Positions 37,565 to 49,600 of a DNA stretch of 64,000 nt are shown piece by piece. Positions within the stretch are counted from its first letter, which is position 1. Each line of letters starts with the position of its first letter. This DNA comes from Siphlonurus alternatus. Lineage: Eukaryota > Arthropoda > Insecta > Ephemeroptera > Siphlonuridae. The notes under the pieces are model-generated. The model was not told where the DNA came from, did no database searches, and saw only the letters and a program-made list of their open reading frames with translations. The stretch spans positions 10,671,431-10,735,430 of the forward strand of contig OX463784.1 of the NCBI GenBank assembly GCA_949825025.1, given 5' to 3'. Position numbers and translations under genes: made by a program.

Positions 37565-39220
37565 GTATGAGGTACATACTATACATATATACTCAAAGCA
37601 TGTATTAATACAATGTATCATGCATTTTACCTCTCACTTGAATAATACTTTAAAACAAGTGATTGCCTGGCTATGACTTGGCAAATTCCGTCACAAAGGT
37701 TCGACTTTCCACGGCGTGCTGAATCATTGACAGCGGAAGACTTCAGACAAAGAACAGTGTGGAGAATTTAACGAACACAAAATTATGAGGTTTTCGTGCC
37801 TGTTAAATTTTATTTTTATTAATATATTTTATATAGCACCATCATTTATTTATATAATATACCTTGTAGACATTGCAGAATAATTTTTAAATTGAAAAAA
37901 TTCAAATTTTATATAATTATATTTATTCTGCTTTTCTGTTAAAAGGCTTCAAACCTCACTACACCCATGCCTACAGCCTACACCTTATGCCAGGCAGAAT
38001 AAGAAATGAATCATGTTTCTATAATGTATTGCCAAAAGCAAAAAATTAATTTATAAATCAATTTATTAAAGTTTTATAATAGAGCAATTAAAACTTTAGA
38101 TTAAATAATATATTAAGGGTTAAGGGGCATTCACAAAGCCTTAAGGCCACATTTAAGGCTCAATAATTTAAGACCAAAAATTTTGGGTCTAAAAAACACG
38201 TCTAAAATCAAGCTTTAAATTATCGAGCCTTAAATGTGGCCTAAAGACGTTAAGACTTTGTGAATGCCCCTTATTAAGTTTAAACATATTTTATGAAAAA
38301 ATATGATTTTTTTTACATTCATTTTTACAAAAATTCATTATATAAAAATAAAAACTATCAATTAGCGTCAATCGTTATTTAATAATGATAAATAAATCTA
38401 TTATTATGTTATCTTTATTGCGTTACATTTATTATTATTTCTTGATTATCTTTTTTTATTTAAATTGGAAACTTTATATTACACAGTAAGTTTAATAATA
38501 AATGTGAAACCAGAAATTTGTTTATATTAAATATAATGTGCCTTTTAATATTCTATTTGAATATTTCTTATGTAATCTTTTCCTTATCATTATTTTATTA
38601 ACTCATTACGCTTTTAGAATATAAGCTTTTTTTTATATTATAACAAATCAGTTTTTGCTCTGATTTACACAGGTTACTTGATATTCAGGAACTTATAATT
38701 TAAGTTGTTTTTAGATCTCACTCAGTATTTTTTTATTATTGTCAGGTCCACGTGGCTGTTTGCACGTAACCACGATATTATGTAACTTGGGGAAATTATG
38801 GTAGGGACCGTGCTATGGTATATTTCGTCCTAAATTTTAACTCAGGTCAAATGTTGCATTAACTGGGGTACTAGGTAGAATGCAATTTGAAATATTGAGT
38901 AGATGGCTCTGCGGGTAGAAATTTAGACTTTTATTTTTGGATAAGGCTGGGAGAATCACAAAAACAACAAAATTGATAAAAAAAAATACATCACTTATTA
39001 AACCAAATTTATGATAATAATCCTAATATATTTTTTTCTATCTTTTGTAATGATAAAATTTAAAAAAAAAATAAATAAATAAATCACATGCATTCACTTA
39101 TACTTCATATTAGATTTATTTTAAACTTTAATATATAACATTCGTATTTTTGAATTTATATCCTATGTCATTACTGTACAATGTGGCACTATTATGTAAA
39201 CTAATTATATTAGAAGAACG
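37565..39220. other. Mostly unassigned DNA left of the zinc-finger transposon
   Basis: Apart from the MITE at 38123-38271 and a dispersed-repeat fragment near 38890, nothing was recognised. The target duplication of the transposon ends it. Confidence 0.5.
38123..38271. mobile_element. 149-bp palindromic MITE with TA flanks
   Basis: AGGGGCATTCACAAAG and CTTTGTGAATGCCCCT ends with TA on both sides. Arms CCACATTTAAGGCTC and GAGCCTTAAATGTGG pair around ATTTTGGGTC. The TA duplication suggests Tc1/mariner-type mobilisation. Confidence 0.82.
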
Positions 39221-39230
39221 TCATTTTAAT

Positions 39231-39613
39231 ACTTGCGGCTAGCCGGAGCCTTGGCTCCTCTCTGTTCGGGGACTCTCGGGGGCGTTCGGGTCGGCTCGTG
39301 CGATGGCGTTGGCGCGCTTTTGCGGGATTTATTTAAAACAATTCAAACATAGCAAAATGTTTCAAATTTGTAGACGAAAATGAAGAAATAAGAAATAAAA
39401 TTATAAATTAAAATAATTATATAAAATTATGATTAAATTAAAGTTTAAAATCTTAGCTTAACTTAACTAAATTTTACTGTCGAGCAATATATAATTATAT
39501 AATATAAGGTGACGTATTCATGCAGTGATAAAATCATAATGCATTAATATTGATAAACACGACTTTACATATATGAACTAAATAAGTAAAATGAGTCATA
39601 GATTATTAGGTTA
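39231..39613 (+). repeat. Left TIR of the zinc-finger transposon
   Basis: This 383-bp arm matches the right arm in reverse complement with about two mismatches (for example catagcaaa versus catggcaaa). It ends 47 bp before the ATG of the internal gene, so the gene's promoter probably overlaps it. Confidence 0.93.
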
Positions 39614-39660
39614 GGTTTACTGTAAGTATTTCCAGCATTCGTGTACAAGTTAACACGATT

Positions 39661-40426
39661 ATGGAAGCATCTAGCGCTGGTGCCTATCCTTGTGGTATAT
39701 GTGACAAGAAGTTCTCAAAGTTAAAGAATGTTTATAAGCATAAAAGAAACGTTCACAAGCTGAAAGTGAATATAGCAGGGAATTTTAAGTGTAACGTGTG
39801 CCCTGAAACGTTTAGAAAACATATCGCATTGGTACTTCATCATGAAACAGAGCATGGAGAGAATATTGAACGTCATGAAAAAGAATTTCCCTCTAAAAAT
39901 GGTAAGTAACAGCATATAGCTTATTATATATAATTGGGACATCGCATAATTATAATTTATAATATGACAATATTAACTTCGTTTTTTTTTTTTTTTTAGT
40001 TACAACTAATTTGATTCTTAACTATGTGTAGGATATTTAATTTCATAAAATTCAATAAAAAACAACCTTATTAAATATTCATTAAAAAAATGAACAATTC
40101 AGATATTGGATATTGATAAGATAAATTTTACATATTGAATAATTCATGAACTGCATGTTGCAGATTTTGAGAGCTGGAAAGACCTCACTGAGAAAACCAC
40201 ACGATCTCACTACATTGCCTCTAGAGCCCACCACACTGTCAACGGTACTGATACCAAGAGCGTTCTGCAATGTCACCGCTTCGGGATCTTCACCTCGGAG
40301 GGGACGGGTCAGCGTCATCTCAAGTCCCAGGGCTCCTGCAAGGATGGACTTGTATGCACATCACGGATGGAGGTCACTCACCGACACGACGGAACTGTTT
40401 CCGTGTTGTACTTCCGAATAACCTAA
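39661..40426 (+). CDS. C2H2 zinc-finger / MULE N-terminal-like protein, 2 exons
   Basis: Exon 1 is 39661-39901 and exon 2 is 40164-40426, with a GTAAGT donor and a TTGCAG acceptor (262-bp intron). Joined, they give 167 residues in frame. Residues 9-80 contain two fingers, CGIC...HKRNVH and CNVC...HETEH, both of the form CX2C-X12-HX4H. Exon 2 encodes FESWKDLTEKT...SHYIASRA, then LQCHRFGIF, RHLKSQGSCKDG and CTSRMEV...DGTVSVLYF. From memory, this pattern matches the N-terminal DNA-binding module of animal MULE-type transposases (related to FAR1/WRKY-GCM folds), usually followed by a THxGH-like motif. Here the protein stops after VLYFRIT, and the last residues and stop lie inside the right TIR. 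No transposase catalytic domain is present. A TIR-binding repressor or accessory factor is possible but only inferred. Confidence 0.8.
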
Positions 40427-40801
40427 TAATCTATGACTCATTTTACTTATTTAGTTCATATATGTAAAGTCGTGTTTATCAATATTAATGCATTATGATT
40501 TTATCACTGCATGAATACGTCACCTTATATTATATAATTATATATTGCTCGACAGTAAAATTTAGTTAAGTTAAGCTAAGATTTTAAACTTTAATTTAAT
40601 CATAATTTTATATAATTATTTTAATTTATAATTTTATTTCTAATTTCTTCATTTTCGTCTACAAATTTGAAACATTTTGCCATGTTTGAATTGTTTTAAA
40701 TAAATCCCGCAAAAGCGCGCCAACGCCATCGCACGAGCCGACCCGAACGCCCCCGAGAGTCCCCGAACAGAGAGGAGCCAAGGCTCCGGCTAGCCGCAAG
40801 T
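40419..40801 (-). repeat. Right TIR of the zinc-finger transposon
   Basis: Reverse complement of the left arm. Its first eight bases contribute the last codons and the TAA of the internal gene, so the reading frame is cut exactly at the TIR boundary. Confidence 0.93.
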
Positions 40802-41011
40802 ATTTTAATTATAGTAAATAAAATCTTCGAATCTAGATATCAAATCACTAACTTAAAACAAATTAAAGCCCTTTATTGACACCTTACATGTGCCATACAT
40901 GGATCACTCTTATCATTGCATACATTTTTATAAAATAAACAATAAAAATTGCAACTCAAAATTATCAATTGATTAATTGAAACATTTTTTATGAAAGATT
41001 AAATTATTAAC

Positions 41012-41340
41012 GATTTACCTCAGTTGAAACCGGAAGTAGGAAATTTCCGTCGAACGGAATCGAATGAAATAAATTTGAAAAAATCAAGGATGCTCTAAAA
41101 CTTAATCGCTGATGGTTTGCGCAATTTCAAGGGGACGGTTTTCTCACAATAGCTCCATTTCTGGTTTCCGTCCATAAGGCCAATGTTAAACTTCTGTCTC
41201 AATTTTCTCAAAACTGGTCGAACAGATCCACTTCAAAAAAATTAAGCAACTTTATTGTGGCAAGCTTCAAGACTCCTGTAAGTCTCATTAAAATCAATGG
41301 GTCCGTTTTCGAGATCCAAATCAACTGAGGTCAATCTTTA
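41012..41340 (+). repeat. 335-bp dispersed repeat, copy 2 of 4
   Basis: Diverged copy: CGATTTACCTCAGTTGAAAC at the start, TCTCACAATAGCTCCATTTC mid-way, and CAACTGAGGTCAATC at the end. Confidence 0.7.
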
Positions 41341-42414
41341 TTTAAATATATTATAACTTAAGTAAAAAATATTTGAAATGAAATAAAAATTTTGAAATCA
41401 TGTAAATTAACAAACACCATGAATTTGTGTTTAAAATGTTTAATATCATTTAATATGTCACTGGGCAGCTATATATAATTATAATTGTCTTTATCCCGTT
41501 AAAGCTATTATCATTCTACGCTCGCACATTTATACTGATGTAATATAATTTAATAGCTCTCTCTCTTTTCCAGATATTTCTATAGTAATATATGGCATTT
41601 GTTGAGAAGCATATATATGATAAAAAAACACGAAGCTGGCTAGTGGCGTTATAAGAACTGCTGCTTTCTCCCAAACCTCAACATGTGCGTAATGCACGAG
41701 GAGTGAATTGCATGCTCAAAAAATATATATTTTTTTATGTTGCAAAATTATTAGACGGCCTTGAAAGATTACATAATATTGTTAACATATATTATGTGCA
41801 ATATAAAAATATATATACTTTCATTTTTTTAATATTTAATTAATATTATTTATTAGTTTATTGACCGTGAAATTATAAATAAAGTGTATTGTTTACACTG
41901 TTACCCCCGTTGTCAGTTTAATGACAAAGTGATTCAAATATTCCAGGACGAAGAAGCATCGTTGTATTGGTTTAGTAGCTATTTTAACCCTGACTGGGGT
42001 TTTCATGGTTGGATTGCTAGGCTATTGCCATCACAGTTTTGAAGGGACTCAAAATTCTAATCAATGTCACTCAAAGTTCGAGACAAAAGCAGAATAACTT
42101 TTGTGCAACCACTGGGCTCAAATAAGAGTAAATTCAGAAACATATTAATAAAAGTTTAAATTCCATCAGAGAAATACCGGGACAGATAGAATTGCAAGAT
42201 GGTTGTTTATGGTAACTATATGACCAATGTTTAATTTATTTTTAAAAATAATTTAATATTCTAAATTTTAGGTTTACAATTATTTTATGTATCATTTTAT
42301 AAGTTGATTCAATACGTTTATAAATATTTTATGCAAGTGATTATAATAATAATACTTTTTTTAATTTATTAAAAAATCTTAATAAATTTGATCACTAATA
42401 TATTTAATCAAACC

Positions 42415-42800
42415 ACAATTGGGTACTTCTAATTGCTAATTACTTTACTAAGTTTGAAACCCCGAACCTTCCGAAACCCTAACTTGAGCATTTCGCGGGC
42501 TCTTCCAGAACGGGGGCGGCCACGGCCTTACAATTCATCCCGACATTTGCCTGCGACTGAGGGAAACGAGGAAACCTCAGCCAGGATGGACGCTACAGGT
42601 TTTGTCAATGAAACGTAAGTGCAATGGTCCAAAACCATGGGTACCACACATGGTGGAAAAGCGCAACGATTTAATCCTGGGTTGGAAACGTGGTTTTTGT
42701 TGAAGATGGTCACCCATCCAACTACTAACCACGCTCCGCGTTGCTTGACTTCGGTGATCTTGACGAGACCCGGTTAATTAAGCACACTGCGCCACACCAC
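42415..42800 (-). mobile_element. 5S-derived SINE copy D
   Basis: Inverted full-length copy. The tail begins CAATTGGGTACTTC and the head ends GGTGTGGCGCAGTGTGCTTA on the minus strand, with the 5S motif GATCACCGAAGTCAAGCAAC intact apart from small changes. Confidence 0.9.
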
Positions 42801-43514
42801 GGGCTCAAATCATAATATAAAATCAGAGATGCACAATTAATGTATTATATTCTCCGTCTATAGTAAACATGTTAAATTGCAAAGACTGCTACAAATTTGA
42901 GTGTAATAGTTTGATATTTTATTAAAAAATAGTTAATATTTTTTGTACATTTTAAATATTTTAAAATTGTTGTACTTAAATGAAAGTTATGTAAATTTAT
43001 TTACTTTCAATATTTTTTTTTAATTATTAAAATAATAATTTTAATTTTTTTTTATATATTTTTATAAAATGCATTTTAAAAATATATCAAACTGAAAACA
43101 AATAATTTTATTAATACAAAGTTTGAAGTATCAAGGTATTCTTCACAATTAACAAAATATTCAGGAAGTCACGAGTTCCATGTTTTAAAAATGATCCTGT
43201 TGCACTTGAACCATCCAATTTGGTACATCCTGGTTCCAACGAGGAAAGAATAAATCGGAGATGTACTTATATAGTAAAATATATTTTAAAGTTTAACAGT
43301 ATAAAATATTTTGGCAAGGTCAAAGAAGGTAAAAATCTTTGATTCAATGCTCACGTGATGAATATACTTGTTGACCTGGAAAAACAAAAATCACCAATAG
43401 ATGGCTTTACCATCGATGTCTAGTTGATTTTAGTAATTTCACCCCAAGTACTGTACTATACATATAAATTATACATTTTAAAAAACTGGATACATGTACT
43501 GTACATTTCTGGAC

Positions 43515-43720
43515 AACACGAACTTTACTCCTGCTTTGTTTGTTGGAGTTACCACGCAGTCTATTGAGGCGTGGTGAACCAAAACTCTTTTGATATTGAT
43601 AGAATGGGTGCTCTTCTTACATCAACCAAAATTGCAAATTTTCATCTCTCTTTCTATTTCTCTTTTTTTCTCTATTGAAACTGCAGCTCTAGCAAGTGAG
43701 ACAGGAGTAAAGTTCATGCT
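43515..43720 (-). repeat. Dispersed repeat, TTGCTAGAGCTGCAG family, copy 4
   Basis: Inverted copy: CGAACTTTACTCCTGC on the left and GCAGGAGTAAAGTTC on the right give about 15-bp inverted ends. GGCGTGGTGAACCAAAACTC and ACTGCAGCTCTAGCAAGTGA lie inside. Confidence 0.7.
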
Positions 43721-43724
43721 GTAG

Positions 43725-45655
43725 AGAATTTTGCATATTATATACAAAGTTTATGATATTAAATTGAGGTAAAAATGATGTAATACACAGCAAAAGCAGC
43801 ACCATAATACAACATAACATTAATTTATTAAAAGGGAAAACGATTAATTTAATTAAAACATGAATCAAACAATAAAATCTGTCGTTAGGAAAGTATTGTA
43901 GAATTGAACTATTCTGCAAACATAAATTGGTTAATAATAATTTTAAAACCCAAAACTGAACTCCCCAAGTCTACTTCAAATTACATTGCCTGGTTAAATT
44001 TTGATTCACAATTATTATTTTTAAGCAATAAAGGGAAAAACTTGACATTTCCTGAAATTGCAAATCTGCCTTTTAGCTTCAGCTTTTGAGTCTAACGTAT
44101 GTCCCTAAGTGTGTATATATTTAATTTTATATAAAAAAAGTAATAGGCGAGAGAGAGATAGCTATATTTGAAATGGACAAAGCAGTAGGACCTAGTTTTC
44201 ACTCTTGTTTTGTAATAAAAACATTCCACCTCATCTCTAATTACTACCATATAATAATAATATCTCCGTCTAATAGCCTTGGAGAGAATAACGTTTTATA
44301 ATGTTTACATCCCTAACCTTTTCTAACAATCCCGCGAGTGGTTATTACGACTTAAACCTGATCATAAATACCTTTCTAATATTGTAGGCAAGTAGCGCAG
44401 TTCAATTATCTGCGATATACAAGATCATAAACTACATACACTTGAAGGTTTTTTTAATGTTTTATTTACTGACAGTATAATAACTAATTTAATATTAATT
44501 TTTAATTTTATATTTTTACTATTATTTAAAATTGTATTTTAATATTTAAGAGCAACAAACTGTTGAATTTATGTGAAATTTTGAGTAATTAAAAAGAAGC
44601 AATAATCACAGAATATGTTATTTAAATTCAGAATTTTAAAAAATATATTTCTAAATCAAAACTCAAAATGGTAGAATCGTGTGGAAAAGCACGATATTAT
44701 TGCAGTTTATAATTTACAATGGTATGAGAAAAAACACATCATATCCTTAATTAATTTAGTATTTTATAGTTGCTTGTTAATGTGGTTCCATCAAATTAGG
44801 AATCGGGCAATAAATTTGTATTTTCCAAACGAAGTTTTTTTTTTCTCTTAGCGATAAAATTAACCTGTTTGAAAATGTAACTTCCTATCAAAATGATTTA
44901 ATTTTTTTTTTTAAATCTAATCGTCTCATATAAAGAATGAAAATCATGCAATAAAAACAATACCTTGATATAGGAAAAATAATTATAGAATACGTATAAC
45001 AAGAATTATTATTGAAATAAAAATATTTACAAAAATTCACACATTACAAAAAAGACACTGCCTAGATGATATAAATATTATTTCACTTCACGGTGAATGA
45101 AACGCTGCACAAGGTGCAACAATGATAACAATTTACAACAATGTTCAAATAAAAAAAATAATAAACTCTCCCTCGGTAACTTTCTCTGTGACTTTCTCTG
45201 GTACCACGTGATCTCAAACGAACCAATCACGTCACAGTTATGAACATTGATGACGTCACTGGTGAACAATTTTTACAAATTAGCACTGAATGCCATCTAT
45301 CGGCATTAATTATAACTTCTTTAGACACACTAAATACATTACAAAATTAAATAATATAAATTAATTAATTAAATAGACATGTAATTTTGACGCTAGAAAT
45401 TTTTACAAAATTCTCTCTTATGAATTAAGACTCCCTTAAATGAATTCTATAGCTAGAAGTATAAACTTATAATAAAGTATAAAAAAATCACAAATTTACA
45501 TAATAAAATAACATAGATTGACATAATATTGTACAGAAATTGCATTGATATATTTTGAATAGTTTGGATACACTATAACCCATAGTGTGCAAATACTGTA
45601 CAATTGACTCTCCTACACCAAGGGACACGATGAAACTGAAATATATCCTCATTAC
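43725..45655. other. A+T-rich DNA, no gene seen
   Basis: Short frames at 43689-43919, 43904-44089 and 45078-45269 have no recognisable features. The last overlaps a CACGTGATC / TGACGTCAC stretch of more even composition. Confidence 0.5.
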
Positions 45656-45672
45656 ATGACACATTAAATTAC

Positions 45673-45865
45673 TATTAGTGAATAACTTTTTCGGGCAAAG
45701 AGTCTCAGATCACCTGAGGAAGAGATCAGTTGACTCTCGAAACGTATTGATATGTGTAGTACATTCAAGTGTTAGTGACGTGCACGAACACTAAGTAACC
45801 ATCGCAACATACTACATACAGAAGGATAACATCGAATACCGGCAAAGGTTAAAGTCCGAAAAGTG

Positions 45866-45902
<37 letters not shown>
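45673..45902 (+). mobile_element. Short poly(A) retroposon with 12-bp TSD
   Basis: About 193 bp of body is followed by an uninterrupted run of 37 A. ACATTAAATTAC flanks both sides (45661-45672, 45903-45914), the mark of LINE-type retrotransposition. The body contains CACCTGAGGAAGAGATCAG...CTCTCGAAACG, a motif of a kind seen in the 3' ends of several animal retroelements. It could be a 5'-truncated LINE or a SINE; no coding sequence is visible. Confidence 0.85.
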
Positions 45903-45904
<2 letters not shown>

Positions 45905-46196
45905 ATTAAATTACATTACAAATTAAAGGACGTGGTAAAATAGCATCAAATTTCAATGGGCCTGATTTTAGACGAAATTTTTTTATTTTTTATAATTATT
46001 TAACGTGTCAATAAATTTGCGTAAGAAATACAAAAAAAATAATGAAATGAATGAATGAATTTTATTATTTTTTTTTATTAATTGTTTGTAGAAAATATGA
46101 AATACATCAAATCCACATCTTATTTTACATATAAATGTTCAGAAACCACAATTTTGACTCACTATTTTACCATTATTTGACACAGATGTTACAATA

Positions 46197-46396
46197 GGTC
46201 TGTTCGTAAACCCTGACCAGTGTGTTCTCTGAACTTGATTCCCTATGTATTTACAGTCGTCGTTTCGGAAGATTTTCCACTTGCAGCCTCGTCAATCACC
46301 ATGCTAACACAGGGTATGGTGTTTAACAAGGCTGCAAGTAGGAAATTTTCCGAAGCGACAAATGTACTTTGTCATCAGGTCGATTACGAACAAGCT
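46197..46396. mobile_element. Palindromic MITE downstream of the lipase stop
   Basis: It starts GGTCTGTTCGTAAACCCTGA. Arms TCGTTTCGGAAGATTTTCCA and GGAAATTTTCCGAAGCGAC enclose CTTGCAGCCT and a CACCATG core with its inverted copy. It starts about 190 bp past the lipase stop codon, possibly inside the transcript. Confidence 0.72.
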
Positions 46397-46582
46397 TATT
46401 AATTTGCCCATTAAACTCAACACAGAGTACAAGGATTTTTTCAACATCTGCCAGGGTTAATCATGCAGTTGGAGTGCTTTTTCAATCCCTCCCCCGTCTC
46501 TCAATGTTTTTTTTTCTGTGTGGTAATTCAATACTTGCTGGGTTGATATCTGAAGTAATCTCGGGGTGATTTCTGGGGTACT

Positions 46583-46694
46583 TCAGTGCTTACTGGGGTG
46601 ATGTTGGGGTTGTTGTACACACCGATGTCTGGGGGTGGTGAATGTACGGGGATGACCGGACAGAAGAGGGTCGCCTCCAGGACACAAATATAGA
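46583..46694 (-). CDS. Lipase exon g: C-terminus and stop
   Basis: This 112-nt last exon (residues 367-402) has the acceptor ...gtttgcag. It encodes LYLCPGGDPLLSG...HRC followed by a short His/Gln-rich tail and TGA at 46583-46585. The two cysteines sit where pancreatic lipases have FNFC... and the C-terminal Cys, which form a disulfide. The region just downstream (46197-46396) is a palindromic MITE, probably in the 3' UTR or beyond it. Confidence 0.85.
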
Positions 46695-49600
46695 CTGCAA
46701 ACAAAAAGAAAATTACTATCAAAATTTTCAAAATTGATTGCTCGGATCAGATTGTTTTTTTAAGTTGAAAGTACGCTCCTCGGCTCTGAAAATTATCCTT
46801 TTGCAGGTTTGCAGCCTTGTTCATCAACGTGCCCTGTGTTATTCTTCCGGGGCATGGTGATGAACAAGGCTGCGGAAAGAAACTTTTCAGAGGCTTAGAG
46901 TGCAGTAAAAAATTTCAAAAACTCCCGCTTTTTTGCAAAGGGTACACTGACCTCTCTCTGGTCTCCAGCACGTCGATCTTGAACCACTCGAGGTGGATCT
47001 GCGGCGGGGTGAGCAGTCGCCAGGTCAGAGGGTTCCACATCGAAGACCGGAAGACCCACTCCACCGTGGCTGCCTCCAGGGTCCCCACCATCGAGCCTGC
47101 CACCACGCGGCGACGGCGAGAACCTGGCTCGAAGTAAGACGCACTGTGTGGCACGAAAAATTAGACGATATAGAGTGGATAGGTTTTGGAGTACAATAAC
47201 GACCAATAGAGAATAATATCTTTAAATTTTTATTAATGTTTATATAGGAGTAATTACTTAAATAATTCAAATAACCGTATTTGCATTTTTTTCTTGAAAT
47301 AACTCTCAGTTCACCTATGGTCATAGGGAAAAAATTTCGTTTGAGACAAGAATACATGAATGTCTGTTTTAATAGATATTTATTTTTATTGAAAATACTT
47401 AATATTTTTTATTAAATTATAAAGAATATTTAAAAAAAAAATGTATTTTAGTTTAGTTTCCTTATTTATTTTTCATTTAGTGTTAATTTATTTAACTTTT
47501 AACAATAAAAACAATGAAAGAATACTAATTCATTAAAGTATAAATAATTTAAACCCGATGAACAATATTGATAATTCAAAATTTGGTAATCAGCAGCATT
47601 TTTTAATCTGGTACTCAGACGAGAAAATGAATAATATTAATGACTTTAGCATCATTACATTACAATGATAATGAGGAGCTCTTAGTATACTATTTAATGT
47701 AGTTGATTAGGTAAATTTAATTAATAATTAGTTAAAGAATTGCTAATTGATATCTTTAGCAAAATTTATTTCAGTCACTAGACTGTTAGGTTACCCTTCA
47801 TACACAATCGCTGAAAGAGTTGCCTGACTTTCAGGGGCTTACTTACCCATATCAAAAGACACTACTGGTTGAATGAGAAAATATGAGAGATGGTGGTTAA
47901 CATTCTTTACGATCATTTACATTATTAGAGTTCTATGAAAGATATGGTGCTAAACTGTTGGCGTTTAATCATGCAGTTGGGAGTTGAATGACATAACAAT
48001 GTAAGTAAATGGACATTAATTTTATCAACCTAATACAACAATACAGGACACAATGAAACTCCCATTCACATACTGAACTCTCAATGTAATCTCACCTATC
48101 TTGCAGTCTGATACGCTCCGAATGTCCGGTAGATCCGTGCATTTCTATCCAGAACTCCCCCACCTCCCCTCCGTGGGCGTGGCTGCTCGTAGAATTGGAG
48201 ATCTGAAGCTCCACGCGGTAGTGATGTCCTAAAATAAAAAAACAGAGGAGTTAGTATACCGTAAAATTGTAACCGCATCAGTTTCAGGACTAAATTTCAA
48301 ACAAAACCAACACTTACTTTTTCATATATTGTATAATTATTTGCTAGAATTACGATATATAATATTCGTATTATCGTTAACGTCGTATCACTCATGCCTC
48401 AAGTTATATTATTATTTATTAGATCTGACTATAAACAATATAGTTCCTCGATTTGTTTATAATAGTCACGGTACTAAGATATTATACCTATAGTGCCTAT
48501 AATTAGGGTAATCTAGATTTAGTCTTCAGTGTATTCTTAGTACTGAAAAATTATAAGTTAACAGGGTATTTTTCGAGATCGATTAATCAGAGTATAATAA
48601 TCATTCTTATAAACCCTATCAGTAATTAGTTATAGACCTAATCACGACATCCTCTTAGACAGTGTTTTCAATAAATTCTTCTAGACCTAATTAAGGTCCT
48701 GATATATTATACTTAGGGTAATCGTCTAGATCAAGCCATCCGGGTAGCGTCCAGGTAAACCCTACCCCGCTCGGCACTACCAACAGCGCTCCTAGCGGCA
48801 ACTTTTGGAAGCTCATTTGAAAAGTGCGGCAAATAATTTTCTCACATATTATTCATGCTTTAACGATGTTAAACCTTTTGGGTTTCACGTAGCTACAGTG
48901 GATTAGTAATAAAAACTATTTATATTAATCAATATATTAAAAAATATATAATTCATGTATCGAGGTATAATTATTCAAATGCTGTACTATCATATAGGAG
49001 TAAATTGAGCTGTAGTAGGTTTTATACTATTATGATATATTTCTGCAAAAAAGAATTTAAACATAATATTGCATGATTAATTTATTCTTCTAGCTGCTTT
49101 TAATACATGAAGTAAATAATTTTTTTAATAAGGTACTATCATAATTGCGGTTGAAAGAAAAGTGTAAAGCTTCGTATGATAATAATTTCTATTTCATGTA
49201 AACATGCACATCATATATGACTTGAACTCTATTAAAAGTATATGAATCTAAATTATTCCATTTGTGCCATCGTAAGTTATGATCTCGTTCGAATCTTTGA
49301 GTGTAAATTTCCATAGAGAGTTTACCTTTAAAAAAAAAATGTGTATTTATTCATAATTTTTCATTAAAACAGATTATATAACATTCACGTCGTAAAACCT
49401 TAAAATGCGTATAGTAAACCCTAAGAGGTAAAACTTATTACCTTATAATTTAAGGAAACGTTAATTTTAACAATTTTAAGTTTTGCAAAAAATTAAAAAA
49501 AAATAATAATTATTCAATTTATTATAATATTTGAAAAGAATTATGACAATTGCGAGACATTGCTTATAAAAAATTATACTGTCTCAGAGTAAAACAACGG

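Larger units (their letters stand above)
39231..40801 (+). mobile_element. 1.57-kb DNA transposon with 383-bp TIRs and a zinc-finger gene
   Basis: The ends read ACTTGCGGCTAGCC inward on both sides. The inverted repeats (39231-39613 and 40419-40801) differ at only about two positions, and both flanks carry ATTTTAAT as an 8-bp target duplication (39223-39230, 40802-40809). The outer 110 bp of each TIR is G+C-rich and the remainder is A+T-rich. The interior holds one two-exon gene and nothing resembling a DDE catalytic core. The encoded N-terminal module suggests the MULE superfamily, though MULE duplications are usually 9 bp. The near identity of the TIRs points to recent insertion or gene conversion. 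It probably depends on a transposase supplied elsewhere. Confidence 0.9.

Noticed and set aside
45714..45742. Confident hammerhead ribozyme call
   Set aside because: The core order is present but stems I and III and the cleavage triplet could not be built convincingly, so it is kept only as a hint.
46895..47206. Gly/Pro-rich minus-strand frame over lipase exon f
   Set aside because: It is the alternative frame of exon f. The PLAT-like frame is the one that keeps phase with exons e and g.
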